Assembly: GCA_907163375.1 (NCBI GenBank)
Contig: CAJQUW010001043.1
Coordinates: forward strand, 1,968,501 to 2,032,500
DNA: 64,000 nt
Reading direction: 5' to 3'
Source: Prostheceraeus crozeri
Lineage: Eukaryota; Platyhelminthes; Polycladida; Euryleptidae
Shown here: one piece after another, positions 34,256-46,500 of the stretch
How positions within the stretch are numbered: position 1 is the stretch's first letter
Layout of the letters: each line of letters opens with the position of its first letter
The notes under the pieces: generated by a model
What the model was told of the DNA's origin: nothing
The model's database searches: none
What the model saw: only the letters and a program-made list of their open reading frames with translations
Made by a program: the position numbers and the translations under genes

Positions 34256-34259
34256 TTAA

Positions 34260-37190
34260 ATATCAACTCATTCTAAACATCAAATTTTAAAATCCGGTAA
34301 ATTGATAGATTACAGACTTTAATGCGTAAAAATGCACATAATTCTAATAATAGACCTATGATACTTCAATTTCATTAGTATAATGATCAGAACTTACATT
34401 AAATGACGACTTTTCTAATTGATTGTGAAACGCTGAGAAAAATGAGAAATTTGAGAGAAAAATCAAATTCGTTTTTCCCTGCAAGAGACTCGATCTTTAT
34501 CAGATAATTACAAAAATCATTAGGAAAATATGTTTCAATGTACTTCTACGTCAGCACTCAAGAGACAGAAGATTGTCAACAATTTTGAACAGATGACTAT
34601 CGCTTCGAGAAGAGCAAAACATGAATAATCACTGATATTTCCAATTATTGAACTTACGAAAGCCTTTCTATCTTCCTATGTTGCTATCATTATGGGGCAT
34701 CTAAACGTCCTCTTCAATTCCTTTCATTGATTTTTGTTAGAAGTTTTTCTCTGTGAAATCTCTGTCTACCATTCATTTATACACAAATCAATTCTATCGT
34801 TCAATTGATCTCAAACATATTGAATTTATTAAAACTATTCTTCTTTATATATCTCAAAGAGAAATTGTGTCACCTACTTTTGAAGGTAATAGAGAAATAT
34901 ACGAAAACGATTATGTGACGATCAATATGTGTCACTGAGGCAGGAGATTGTTATAATCAGTCAGGTGTCCACTATGTATGTGATTCAGTGCCTGTGGCTC
35001 ACCGGTAAGATTTGTAAAGTATTCACTTCTCAAGCCTTTCAAGCCTGCTGTCGCGCACTGTATGATCAGAAGATTAAGTATTTAAATCTACCCAACACAA
35101 AGTAATTGGGGAGGGGGGACTGGAAGAGGATAGGTAGGATGAAATAAGGACAAAGACATTTCAAATAGTTGTTATCTCATCAGATTGATGACATGCAAAT
35201 CATAGATAGCTCTACGAAAGGATTTGGCATTTAGTTTTATCGATTGCAGTAAACACAAAGATTGTTAATAATAAAACCTCTAGAATGAAATTGTAATTTT
35301 ATGCAGTACTCAATAGCGATACAAGGCTCGTACGCGTTACATCTATCGGCAGTTGCATGTTTGCACTGGAATTAATCACATGTAAAATTGTTTAATTTTC
35401 ATTTGTTCTATACCAGGGTTGGTATGCGGCCGCCAGCCCGGCACCAGCCAAAATTTTTGAAGACCGGCCGGTCATTTTAATTAGGCTTATGTCGACGATT
35501 GACGTCACTTATTCTAGAATTAGCTGTCTAGCCAGCTAAAATAGAATTTCAACATTGTAAGAGTATGATAACATAATTTTTATAACACAAACATTGCCAA
35601 CCGTTTCTTGAAAATCATCCTTCAAATCATTATTCAGAGCGACTGATGGAACTGTGCAACATCACTGAAAATTGGTGATGATAAAGAAGTTTAGGTACTT
35701 GGAATACCTGCTGCAACACATGAGAAAAATTTATTAATTTTTGTGTTTTTCCGATTTGTAGGGAATGATGTTTGGAATGCTATTTGGAAGTACATTAATT
35801 AGGTTTGGTAATAAGCCCAGTCATGCCTGAATTCACGTCTGTTTTTGCTTGAGGATTATGATTGCAGCTTCGTAATGAGTACTACGAAGTTTCATGTTTC
35901 TACAGAATCTGTTTCACCTTTCTATTAGACAAATCCCGTAAGCAACGGACTCACTATTCTCATCAGAGACGCACGTGATAGACTTTACATTAAGCTCTCT
36001 TGATACAGCAAAATCACGATAGCAAATGTTTTATAGAATGCTTGTCTGAAATGTTTTATTAATGCATCAACTTTCTATCTACGAACTGCAAAATCAAATG
36101 TTCAGTATATTTTTAGATGAAAAAGGTTTTTCTTTCATTTAGAGGTATTTTTTAAGACTTTAGTAAATAAACCTTGTGCTCAGGCACTTGCAGCCGACGG
36201 AGTACGTTCGTTGATTGATGTGGCCTTTGACTAGAAAAGATTGCCCACCCATTACTTCATAATTCTAACCTAAATGCAAACCGGACATTCCAAAAGGACA
36301 AAAAGAAAATTAGCTAAGCAATGCAGCAACACTGCTTCATTGTCTCCATTGTTTTCTATTCAACAGCGCTTTCTCAGTTTAATAGCTTCGAACGGGTTAT
36401 CTCAAGATAACGCTTGGTTTGTCATAGTGCCTTAAGGCGCATGCGAATGACCTGGTTATGTAACGCATTCATATGTTCATTGGGTGTTTCTGTATGTATT
36501 AAAGCATTGATTGGACCTAAGGTTAAAACAGCAACGTATTTTGGTGTTTTGAAAACAATATGGTCAAAAAACCTCTTTTACGAAGAAGTTATTCGACGAA
36601 ATGATCAAGCACGTTGTATTACGATATAATAATCCATGAGAACATCGCATTACATGAAGCAGTAGTGACAGTGACAAACAACATGCCTACTGACGACGTA
36701 TGGCATGAGCTGAACTATCGTGTCTACGTTTGTTGAGCAACTAGAGGAGGTCATATTGAACAATCGCAAATTTTGTAAGATAAATTCTCTTAAAAAAGTG
36801 ATGTTTTGGTGCAAAATGAAGACCCATATACTCATTTATGACGTGATGTGCAAAATTCGCTATCTCTGCAGGCATTTCAAAACCTTGATACAATAATTAC
36901 AGATATTCAAATCATTCAAATGGTGTAGAAACCAGGTACAATTGAGAGACGGATGGAATAAAGCAGCTCACACAGATCCATTCGACTCTCTGTCCGAAAG
37001 GTCGGTAATTGAAAGAAGTTAGAAAAAGAATAACGCACCAAAATTACTTCCGCACCTCGAAATGTCTTGGCCTGCCATCAGTCATCATTTTCGTTTTTAT
37101 TTCCTGCTTCTACAGTCCTGTGTAGGGAGGTATTCCCAGTATACCCTCTATGAGAGGTAATACTTTCCGATGACTGTGCATAGGCAGATA
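34260..37190. other. No gene seen
   Basis: AT-rich. CAGGGTTGG at about 35415 begins a short GC-rich patch that resembles a hAT end, but no partner terminus was found. Small open frames (36414-36629 plus, 36650-36835 minus) have no support. Confidence 0.35.
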
Positions 37191-37192
37191 TA

Positions 37193-37699
37193 GTCCGGCC
37201 GCTGACACGTGCTCCTGTAGGAAGCGAGGCCGAAAATGAGACCTTCGCAGAATAATGAACACCTTATGACTACTACGAATCTCCACGTATTCCGATTCCT
37301 GAGCGGCTCCTTTTTTATTAGATAAGAAAACACATGCAAATTCAATGGGAAGCAAATTGAAGTTTTTGGCAAAAATGTTTCTTCCTTCGTTTTCTTCTTT
37401 GAACTTGGTGAGAAACACTAAATCGAGAGCCACAATTTGTGGCATGGAATGTCTTCATGTATATAATCTTGTGTTCATGTACTCTGTCTACCGCACTTGA
37501 TCAGAGAAAACAGAGAAAACTGTCATTTCTATCGAAAGCTTACTGTTGGATCTACATAATGCTTGCATTGATCTCGTCTGACAAGAATAAAGAACTCGGT
37601 AGACGCACAGATTCATGGTTAGTTTTAGGATTTCCCTTCTTCTGTGATAGTCTCATTATCGGCCTCGCTTCCTACAGAAACTCGTGCTAGCGACCGGAC
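37193..37699. mobile_element. Palindromic MITE family A, shortened copy
   Basis: TA at 37191-37192 precedes GTCCGGCCGCTGACACG, and the right end reads GAGACTATCACAGAAG-type arm sequence (as complement) to ACCGGAC at 37699. The palindromic arms are more diverged than at 15247 and the centre is shorter, so this is an older or deleted copy. A PLE 3' end begins directly after it. Confidence 0.7.
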
Positions 37700-37703
37700 T
37701 CAA

Positions 37704-39500
37704 ATGCTACAAAACTTGGCATGTTTGTTAGTAAAAACGATCTTTACACATCCCGATGTTTCGAGCGTTCGCCCGTCTTCTGGGGAATTAGCGGTAAAAA
37801 TGGGCCAAATAATGCCTGCGTTTATATAAATATCAACGAACAAGATTCAGTGTTCAGAAGTTCGTCATTTCTAACTTGCGAATGATGCCAAGATATGCTT
37901 GATATGTCTAGCCTCCGCTAAGCGGGTCTCAACGGGTCAGTGCACTTCTCTAAAATGGAATGGTCAAAATCTTCAATGTCCATCAGACTTCTTTCATGTT
38001 TCCGTTGTATGTGTTCAGCAAGTGCGCTATAAAAATTGCAATTGTATAAACTACGTCTGTGTTCCATGTGCCGGTATTTAAATGGTCTATTGGTCTGACC
38101 AATATAAAATTCATTGCACAGCGAGCAAGAAAATTTATAAATAAGATGACGCGTATTGCTGCTAAATTTAAGAGGTAGACGGACACAGATTTTGCAATTA
38201 CTGTACTTTTTATTATTTTTTCTATTTTTTTGCATTGTAAGTGGTTAAATTTGGTTTACTCACTAGTTTTATTGGCAATTTGTTCTTTTTGATAGGTTTG
38301 GTTTTCGTATTTTCCTATCTGTTCTATCATTGAGAAAATTTAATTTTAAGTAATTACATCTTTTAACGTGCTTTTTACTCGTGTTAGACTTTTTATTTTT
38401 CCAGTCAGACCGACAAATTCATCGTTTTCTTACATAGCTAGCACTGTTCTTGAGGTAATTAGTTTGACGTTTGGGAACAAAGCTATCTTTGGATAGAGCT
38501 ATTCCTCAATGTTGTGATTTTTGGCAACAATTGTAACTTATTCTTTTCGTTACTTATGTCGACACCTATGTCGAAGAAATTGAGGATATTATTTTCCGGT
38601 ACCTCTAGAGTGAATTGAATGGATGTGTTTAATGAACTGAAAACATTTAGTATGTTAGTGAAAGAGGTTGTATTTTTAGCAAATGGTCCAATAATGATAT
38701 CGTCTATATATCTACAGTATAACTGGGGAGAAATCCCGCAATCATCTCTAAGTTTTTCAAGACCAGTAGTTTCTATAGTGTGCATATACATTATCGCAAA
38801 AGGTGGACTGAAGTGCGCCCCATGGGGCATCCTTTTATTTACAAATAATATTTTTCATTATATTCTATCTCATAATTGTAACAGATGAATACCAACATTT
38901 TGTTAGGGCCTGTGGGTCAAACCCATAACTTTCTATTCGGCTCCAATTTTTTTCTAGCAAATTTGCTTACTTTTGTTCTCAGTGAAGTCAGTGTTCTTTA
39001 TATTGGATGGGACAAACTTTATTAATTGCATTGAAAACCTTGAGACAAACGAGTCGATTTTTTCTGTTGGTTTATTACGACAAGAAGCTATGGGCCGAAA
39101 GGGATTAAAGCCATTCGTTATTTCTTTGTGGTCTTTGACCGTCACTGAAAAATTAGCTGATGCACTTCCGCAGCTGATTAACTTTTCTAGATCGGATTTA
39201 TTAATTTTTCCTATAAATAGTGACTTTAAAAGTTTGTTAGCTTGATTTCCAATGCTATTACTGTGCTTGCTTGAAGAGGTTTGCAAGCTTCACAATCCAG
39301 TAAAATTTCTTCTGTTTGAGTGACCAAATCACTGCTGTTCATAATAGTCAAACGATTACTCTTGTCGGTCGGAACTACTGCTAGCCTCTTTTTGCTTAAA
39401 AATTCTTTAGCCTTTTTTACATCTTTAGACATATTTTTGGAATAGGCATTATCGGTCGATCCGATTTCTTCTCTGATCACATTACAACTTCGGTCCTAAA
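37704..39500 (-). mobile_element. Penelope-like element, minus strand, degraded
   Basis: Successive minus-strand frames cover the standard PLE order. From the 5' side: the region before the reverse transcriptase (AVVPTDKSNRLTIM, 39226-39480); fingers (FSVTVKDHKE, FNPFRPIASC, 38954-39286); palm with HFSPPFAIMYM and YIDDIIIGPF (38483-38830); and a C-terminal GIY-YIG endonuclease (CSLCNEFYIGQTNRPFKYR, 37918-38235). The coding region is broken in several places. The protein resembles the element at 47.8-50.9 kb, so both belong to one lineage. The 3' region holds a hammerhead-like motif. No target duplication was identified. Confidence 0.8.
37751..37783 (-). ncRNA. Hammerhead-like motif in PLE 3' region
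   Basis: The minus strand reads CAGAAGACGGGCGAACGCTC then GAAACATCGGG. The GGGC-GAAC-GCTC hairpin followed by GAAAC matches stem II and the GAAA core of the hammerhead ribozymes known from PLEs, but the first core block reads CAGAAGA where CUGANGA is expected, so this copy is probably inactive. Confidence 0.35.
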
Positions 39501-39539
39501 TATCTGATTTGGGAGGTAAAGTTAATGGCATTTGAAGAT

Positions 39540-40890
39540 TCTGACCACTTCTTTCCTACAAAACTTGAATGTTCCTCAAGCGACAGATTACAATTACAAA
39601 ATTGTGGAGGAGTAATTTCATTCAACAAAAAGAATTATGCTAAACAGAAAACCCTATCAAACACTTTCCATTCTTCGGCACTCAACTATCGAAAGAAAAG
39701 TATAATAATAATTCCCATGATATAATCATACAATTACGTATTTTGATTATTGTAAAATCACAATCGTGTCCAACGCTGAGCGCGAAACTTTGTGGCAAAT
39801 GCCGCATCACACATCTTACTCCTTTTATACCAGTTATAAAGAAGTGATAAGTTTGATTGAAAAGTGGATTAGACAGTGTAACACTTCATACCAATTTTAC
39901 ATATTGAATTCAACTTGTCATTTTTCTTAAATCGAAATTTTCTAAAAACAAATTCCCCACACAACCAAAGCGGAATAACATCGGCACTTGTGTTCGAACG
40001 ATATTAATGAAAAGTGTAGCGCCATAATTAGTTTATCACAGCGTGAGCAGACAAAAATCTACCAACATTTCCTAAGGGATCACTGAAGAATAAAAAAAGT
40101 TCTCATCTCCTTCTTGATTCTGTCAACCAGTCAGCCGCCAGCGTCGAACCTCACCGATGAAGTGAAAGAGAATCTGTTCCTTTTCAATGCCACTGTCCCG
40201 TCGTCAAGCGTGCAACGGCAAAACTTCAGAACTCAAAATTCTTGGCAACAGCATATTTGAATTATTAGATTTACTAGGAAAATAATGAAGGACATCAGTC
40301 TGGTTTGAAGCGGGAGGTCTGAATGAGGAAATCCACAGAATTGGCAATAATTTGCCGACTTTTCAACTCCACTACTCCTCATGAATTATTGACTATGTGT
40401 GAATCATTGAATATCGCTCACACTAAACCTATTATTTGGTTGTCTCCGGTGAAATTTCGGTCATATCACCTGATGCTTTGATCAACATGACGCGTAAATA
40501 CTTCATTTGCAATATCTGACATTCAAGCCAAATTGCTTCCCCTATTTCTACAATTTTGAAGATGTCAACATGCCGAAAGCTTCATAGCGAATCCTATCCA
40601 TCAATGCAGGTCCAGTCCTGGTGCATACACGCACTGTTGAATCAGCTTCATTATGATGTCAACATACGCAACCATAGTGTTAAAAAGAGCATTGAAACGC
40701 AAGAATTTGCGAAACCGCATCCATCCTGTACGTCTTGTAGAATAAAAGACTCAGGCATAGTCATATGTTTCTGGTTTTTTCATAATCAAAAAGTCTAGCG
40801 TATTGAGAACCTAGCATACCTAGTTTGAATTTAGAAGTAGACATAAACCAGATCTCATCCCATTTTTAGCATATACGGGTACATGTACCT
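39540..40890. other. No gene seen
   Basis: AT-rich DNA with no supported gene; the 80-codon frame at 40556-40798 shows no domain. Confidence 0.4.
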
Positions 40891-40893
40891 AGT

Positions 40894-42750
40894 ATGATGA
40901 TGATGATGATGCGTCTTTATTCTTTAAAAATAGGAATCAATACAATCAATTCGAAGTAACAAAGTTGTGAAAAAGAATATCACAAGTCATTTAATAAACG
41001 ACATATGAAGGGAAAAGTGAATCGCTGCGTAACTTAGAAGTGAGTAAGTGGCATACAACACTTTTACAACAGGAGGTATACATAAATACAAGGGATGAAG
41101 GCAATCACCAGAAATATCATCCCACATATTAAACGATAAGGTGACTCGGCGCAAATGAAGTTTCGGTTGCATGAGCGACTCCAATTCTCACTGCTGAACT
41201 CACTATAAAGGATGCGGTGGGCACGATTACTAACAAGTCGCAAAATCCTCGCTTGCTTTTGCTGTAGACTTACAAAAAGTGGACAGCAATATTCCATGAT
41301 AATCGAACGAATATACGCGCATGAAACAAAGACATCATGAAGTTCGTCTTCGGAAACAAGTGGTTTCAACCGTCGCAATATATGGAGCCTTTGACTACAC
41401 TTTCGGCGAACATAATTAAAATGGGGCTTTCAGCTTAATTTGTCGTTGAGAAAAACACCACGTAGTTTCAGTTACCTGTTCAATGTCATCGGTAATAAGA
41501 AGACGTACAGGTTGGTGCGTAATTAGCATGTACTTCGATTTTCTTTTGTTAATGCATACCTCATTATTTAAAAACCAATTTGTGAAGTTCCATATCTCAT
41601 TGTTAATCTGCTCACCAACATGAGCACATGAACTCGTTCGAATCGGAATAACCAAGGTGTTGTCGTCAGCATATTTCACCACCGCTGTTGAAGACAATGC
41701 CGCAACGAAATCACTAACACAAACACAGAAAAGACTTGGCCCAAGGACAGACGCTTGAGGTACGCACCTCATTACATCCGTCATACACTCCACATTTTAA
41801 TCAACTTTCAACGCCACTTTACGACCTTCGAAATATTTTCGAAGCCAGGCTACGAACCGCAAGGGAAACTGGAGATCAATCCATTTCTTGAGTAAAATAT
41901 CATGATTGACAGAATCGAATGCACGCGACAAGTCAAAACTAAATAAACATACTCCAAAATTAGACACGTCGTCATAAGCCCTTACTGAGGCATCAAAAAT
42001 TTTAAGTAGTGCTGTTATTGTGGACAATTGTGGACGAAAACCATGCTGCTCAGGTCAAAAAGATTGGTAAAATTGATCTCTAAGATCACTCAATGTAACA
42101 CGCTCATATAGCCTAACCGGAAGAGGTGCTACGCAATGTAACACAATTTGTCAATGACAGGATGAGAAGATTTAGGGATAGCAGCAATTGAGCCAATTTT
42201 CCACTCTTGCGGCGCTGCTCTGGTTCTGATTGACAGACTGAAAATGCAGCCCAGAGGCTCAGAAACAACATCAAACATAAATGCAAAATATTTGGTAGAA
42301 TTTTTTTCCATGCCAGAAGACTTCTTTAATGGATCGTTAAGGAAAGCAACCGTCTAATTTGCGATTCTGGGATCAAAATATCCCAATTATCGCCAATACT
42401 AATAATGCCCTCCTTATATCCTTGGAAATGATTTGACTAATTCTGGGAATTTGTTGAAAACAGTTTCCTTAGGTCATCGGATATATAATCCACAACTTTG
42501 TCTTTGCCACCAACACTTGCAATCAATCAAGATAATGAACCTGATTTCGAGCTTGAATGAGAACCAACCAATTTCCAAAAGCCATTCGTAGTACGCTCAT
42601 AATCTGCTTATATAACAGCTTATCCGCACATAATTTCTTAGCTTTACTTATCTCTAGCTTTGTCTTTTCTTTTTTGAGGTGACTGAATTTCAACCATTTT
42701 TTGTTGCGATGGGCCTCCATCGGTCCATTATCAGTGTATCCGTACACTGT
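40894..42750 (-). mobile_element. CR1/jockey-like LINE, 5'-truncated, with ATC-repeat tail
   Basis: Minus-strand frames give, in order: linker (KKWLKFSHLKKEKTKLEISK, 42523-42747); reverse transcriptase start (WKIGSIAAIPKSSHP, 42129-42311); FDLSRAFDSVNHDILL (41797-42027); VPQASVLGPSLF and the catalytic KYADDNTLVI (41416-41793); and the C-terminal region (SIIMEYCCPLFVSLQ, SNRAHRILY, 41064-41378). The frames are separated by stops and frame changes, so the protein is not intact, although the catalytic aspartates survive. No endonuclease domain is present. The 3' end has AATAAAG followed by an ATC microsatellite at 40894-40910, a typical LINE tail. The clade call is from motif style. Confidence 0.8.
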
Positions 42751-42884
42751 AATGTATGTGTTTATACTATAACCGTTAGGCCTAATAATGTAGAAATAGG
42801 TAAGATACAGGTATATTGTGCATCAATGTTTTAAGCGCATGTTATTTAGGAAATGGGTGTGCATGTGTAAATGTGCGGCATTGC

Positions 42885-44466
42885 TAAGTTCTCTAGCCGC
42901 TACCTCAAATAGTATCGATACTAGGATACTATTCGAGGGCGGCTACTACGCCATTTACAACTCAAGTTCAGTCAATCAGAATTCAGGTTAGTCCATGATA
43001 TCTAAATCAGAATTCAAGTTGGTCAATCAGAAGGCAAGTTCGTCCACAAAGCTTTTGAGTGCAATTGGTATCATAAAATGATTTTAAAATTTCTCATAAT
43101 GGATGCTTCATAGCTATGCACTCGTAATCGCCAATTTGGAATGCGATATTTTCAAATAATTTAAACTTCGTGACTGCACCTGTTTCATAGAAATACTTGT
43201 ATCTCAAGTTTGTCATAAACATTAGCGCTGAGAACTGTAAAAGACTAATCATGGACTTTGAAAGTGAAGCAAGTACAAGCAACCTGAGTAATTTGCCAAG
43301 AGGCCCCTACAGGAAAATTGCCGAGGTTGATTCAAGCTTTCGAACGCGGAGACGATTTCATTGATCTTGCTCGACAAGTGGGAATCAAACGCCAAAATGC
43401 AAGATCAATCATAATGAAGTCTCGAAGTGACAGAACAGTAAATCAGCATGGCGGACTTCGTTATCTTAAAGTTGATGATTCGATGAGAGGCGCACTGTTA
43501 GAGATAGTCAACGAAAAACCATTGGCTACTCCAAAAGAGATTAATGCTATTTTGAGACTAAGATGCCCTGAAAAGCCTGTAATTTCGGAGTCATGTGTAA
43601 GCACCATTTTAGATAAAATGTTCATTACAAGTAAGCTAGCTCGGGACGTGCCAGCTCAACGCAACTCAGAAGAAGTCATAAACAAGAGATGTGAGTATGC
43701 ACGATGGTACTTAGAGGAAGGTCAGCTGAACTAGACCATATTTATCGACGAATGTGGGCTCCATGTGTGGACAAAGCGATCCTACGGAAGGTCAGCGAGA
43801 GGACAGCGAGCTTATCGAACTGTCGCGAAGCAGCGTGGAAGGAATCTTTCTGTGATAATGGCTATCAGTAACTCTGGATTGATCCACTACAGTGTGCAAG
43901 AGGGCTCTATCAATTCTGATGGATTTTGTGATTTTGTAAATGAAATCAGTGCTATTGTGGGTGAAGAAGCTGCATTTTTTATCATGGACAATGCAAGTGT
44001 CATTTTCGTGCTATACCACCGAGAGAAAAGCATAAGAGGATGTACCCTCAAGAGGGCGCATTTTCGTGATTCAAAAGTGCCATAAAACGGCAACTAGCAG
44101 CATCGCAATCGATGTTTGATGATGAAAATGCTGATCGGAATTTGCAAATGAACTTAGCACAATGTCGATGTTATTTACTAAGATCCTTTGTATCTCCTGC
44201 AGCCGCAGAAGTTACAGCTGACAAGTGTACCGGTTGGTACCAACTTATGATGACCTACCTTCCCAAATGTTTTGCAAAAGAAAATATTCAAGGATAATCT
44301 GAATAAAGCATTATGTCCTGTTAATATAAGCATTTCTTTGATTAAAGACGAACATGCCTTCTGATTGACTGAACTTGAATTGCAAATGGTGTATTACAAA
44401 CTTTCATACAGAGGTGCGGCAACTATTCGAAGAAATACGGTGTATGTAAATATATAATACCTCTGC
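42885..44466 (+). mobile_element. Tc1/mariner-like DNA transposon, decayed
   Basis: Inverted repeats flank a transposase: ACGCCATTTACAACTCAAGT plus TCAGTCAATCAGAA (about 42950-42982) and its inverse near 44355-44385. Further out, each side carries its own small imperfect palindrome containing GAATAGT and GCCGC-type sequence (42893-42945 and 44408-44465). The outermost borders and a TA duplication are not certain. Confidence 0.65.
43251..44297 (+). pseudogene. Tc1/mariner-superfamily transposase
   Basis: The protein would start at ATG 43251 (MDFESEASTSNL, PRGPYRK). A +1 frame change near 43316 leads into a helix-turn-helix region (RLIQAFERGDDFIDLARQVG, QNARSIIMKSR). One in-frame TAG at 43732-43734 precedes the first catalytic Asp (IFIDECGLHVW), and the second lies in FFIMDNASV at about 43983. 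A further frame change near 44000 leads to the C-terminal frame at 44112-44297. The third catalytic acid cannot be placed with confidence. DDE transposases of this superfamily cut and paste DNA into TA sites. With one stop and at least two frame changes this copy is dead. It shares a subgroup-typical WTKRSYGRSARGQRA block after the first Asp. Confidence 0.8.
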
Positions 44467-44469
44467 ATC

Positions 44470-45595
44470 AAAATATTACTAAAATCTCATTGTCTCGTTG
44501 GCCAGCAATACCTGATGGTGTGATCAGCATGACGTATATAGTTTACTTGGGATATCTGACATTCAAACTGAGTGACTTCTTCGTATTATGGCAATTATTA
44601 ACAGATATCAACATATTGACACCGGAAGTTTCCACTCAAATCCTAATCATCATTTAGTGTTTGGATCTACGAAATATACAGCTCCGTGGACAACATTAAC
44701 TTCTTTCTGTCAACATTGCTTGATAAAAGATATTTCGGGGAATGAAAGGACTAAATAAAAAGGAAATCATTAGCATCTCGCTTTCAGCAGACATGAATCA
44801 AATTACTCTAAATCTACCAGGGTCAACCAATTATCAATGGCGTATTCAGTATCCATTCATTTACTATGCTTCCGTGTCGCTGCGTTCTTGTCATGATGAA
44901 AGAAACATATATTGATAGATTTCTTAACGAATGAGAGAAATTTTGCCACAGAAATACGGCTAGAAAACACATTAGAAAATTGCATCAATGGCTAAGCTCC
45001 GTATCGATATCGGAAGATAATTACGCACACCTACAACTACGCAACGAAATAATTAACATTATTTGTGTTATCTTCAATGTAATAGGCGCAATTTTGCAAT
45101 TCCCTTCGTAAATCTCAAACTTCTATCTATCATCAATTAGCTGTCATCCTCATTCCAACCATTGTCTAGAAGAATTCCAAAAGGAGTTATTTGATAGAGA
45201 GGACCGCAAACTTTGAACAAAATTTGTTTACACATGTGTTTCAGTAGTTTTCCGTTTATTTAAGCTACTTAGTAGTCAATTCAAATTCATGCGACAGAAA
45301 TTGTATACTAGTCCGTGTTTATATTATTTGATGCAATTTTTTTACATTTGTTTATAGATGTCTCATAAGAGTTCCCATGATTCCACGATTTTCGATTGCA
45401 AAGGAGGCATAGTACTCATATAGTCAGGTAGTACAGACATTCACTTGTGTTAATAGCGATGATATGAAATTATGTATGATGCAAGTACATCGTGCGTTGA
45501 GAGAGAATTTCAAAATATTAAAGAAGCGTGAGAGTGTGCATATTTGCGCATAAATTTAGTGATGTTCACGGACGATGCGAGTATCATAATTACCG
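44470..45595. other. No gene seen
   Basis: AT-rich DNA with no supported feature. Confidence 0.4.
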
Positions 45596-45601
45596 GTATA
45601 T

Positions 45602-46500
45602 TTGCCTTCGATTATTTGCAAACACCTTCCTTACTTTGGGAGTTGTTCACTTACTCAAAATTTTAACAAGCGTGTGATACACATTAATTCACATAAATAC
45701 TGTTACATGGTATTAAATAGTCTACATGGATATCCGAAACATCTTGTTAACAAGAATATTTCTAATTCGATTCCATCAATACACGAAAACAATAACAACA
45801 AACTGAATCAAACACATTTTCGGATTCCTTTTATAAACGAAGCGCAAGCAAGAAAAGTTCGCTGTGAGTTACACAAAATTCCAATTTTGAATGTAAAACC
45901 TGTTTTCGTAACTCCACCATCTTTAGTACCGGTAAGTCAGATAAAAAAGAAAGAATCAATTCCTTGTAAATCTTGCCTTTGTAATAATAGCCATGCTTGT
46001 TATTTGAAAAATGTTGCTTATAAGATCACATGTAATATATGTAATGATAATTATATTGGTGAAACACAATGTACCATGAGAAAGAGAATCCAAGAACATC
46101 TTAATTGTAATAACAGCCTTGTTCATCAACATTTTTTGTCAAAACATCGATTGCCTCCATCTGCCAATGATAAAAAAGTAGAAATCTTACAACGTAATTT
46201 CACTTATGTTTACGAACGCAAAATTTGTGAGAGATATTTTATCAAAACCAAAAGGCCTGGAATCAATGTAATCTATAGCAGTATGTGAAATGATATCTTA
46301 TCTAACATTCACCATAGTATTCAATTTGCATCTCAGTTTGAAAATTTTCTGTGATATCCTGTCAAAAATATTTTCCTTCTTTTCTTATTGCTCTGGTAGA
46401 GGTAGTTGCTGTTTTATTGAACTGACAAAGACGTAGTCGAAAGCTATTCAATATATTTTATTATTGACATTGTAGGTAATTTACATGCATGTACAGCATG
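45602..46500 (+). mobile_element. Penelope-like element of a second lineage, 5'-truncated
   Basis: A 228-codon frame (45602-46288) is open and starts from a non-ATG codon, so it is the 3' part of a longer ORF. It covers the connector after the reverse transcriptase and the complete C-terminal GIY-YIG endonuclease: a cysteine-rich lead-in (CKSCLCNNSHACYLK), ITCNICNDNYIGETQCTMRK as the GIY-YIG block with catalytic Arg, EHL, and a terminal segment ending in GINVIYSSM. The protein differs clearly from the elements at 38 and 48 kb (NYIGET instead of FYIGQTNRP). A hammerhead-like motif follows about 130 nt after the stop. The reverse transcriptase itself is absent. Confidence 0.8.
46422..46446 (+). 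ncRNA. Hammerhead ribozyme-like motif in PLE 3' region
   Basis: CTGACAAAGACGTAGTCGAA then AGC gives a CUGA core block, a GAC-GTA-GTC stem II and a GAAA block, in the order of the hammerhead ribozymes reported for PLEs. The usual CUGANGA reads CUGACAA here, one base off, so cleavage activity is doubtful. Confidence 0.5.

Noticed and set aside
34985-35060. GTGGCTCACCGGTAAGA as a tRNA A box
   Set aside because: No B box at suitable distance, so no SINE or tRNA call.
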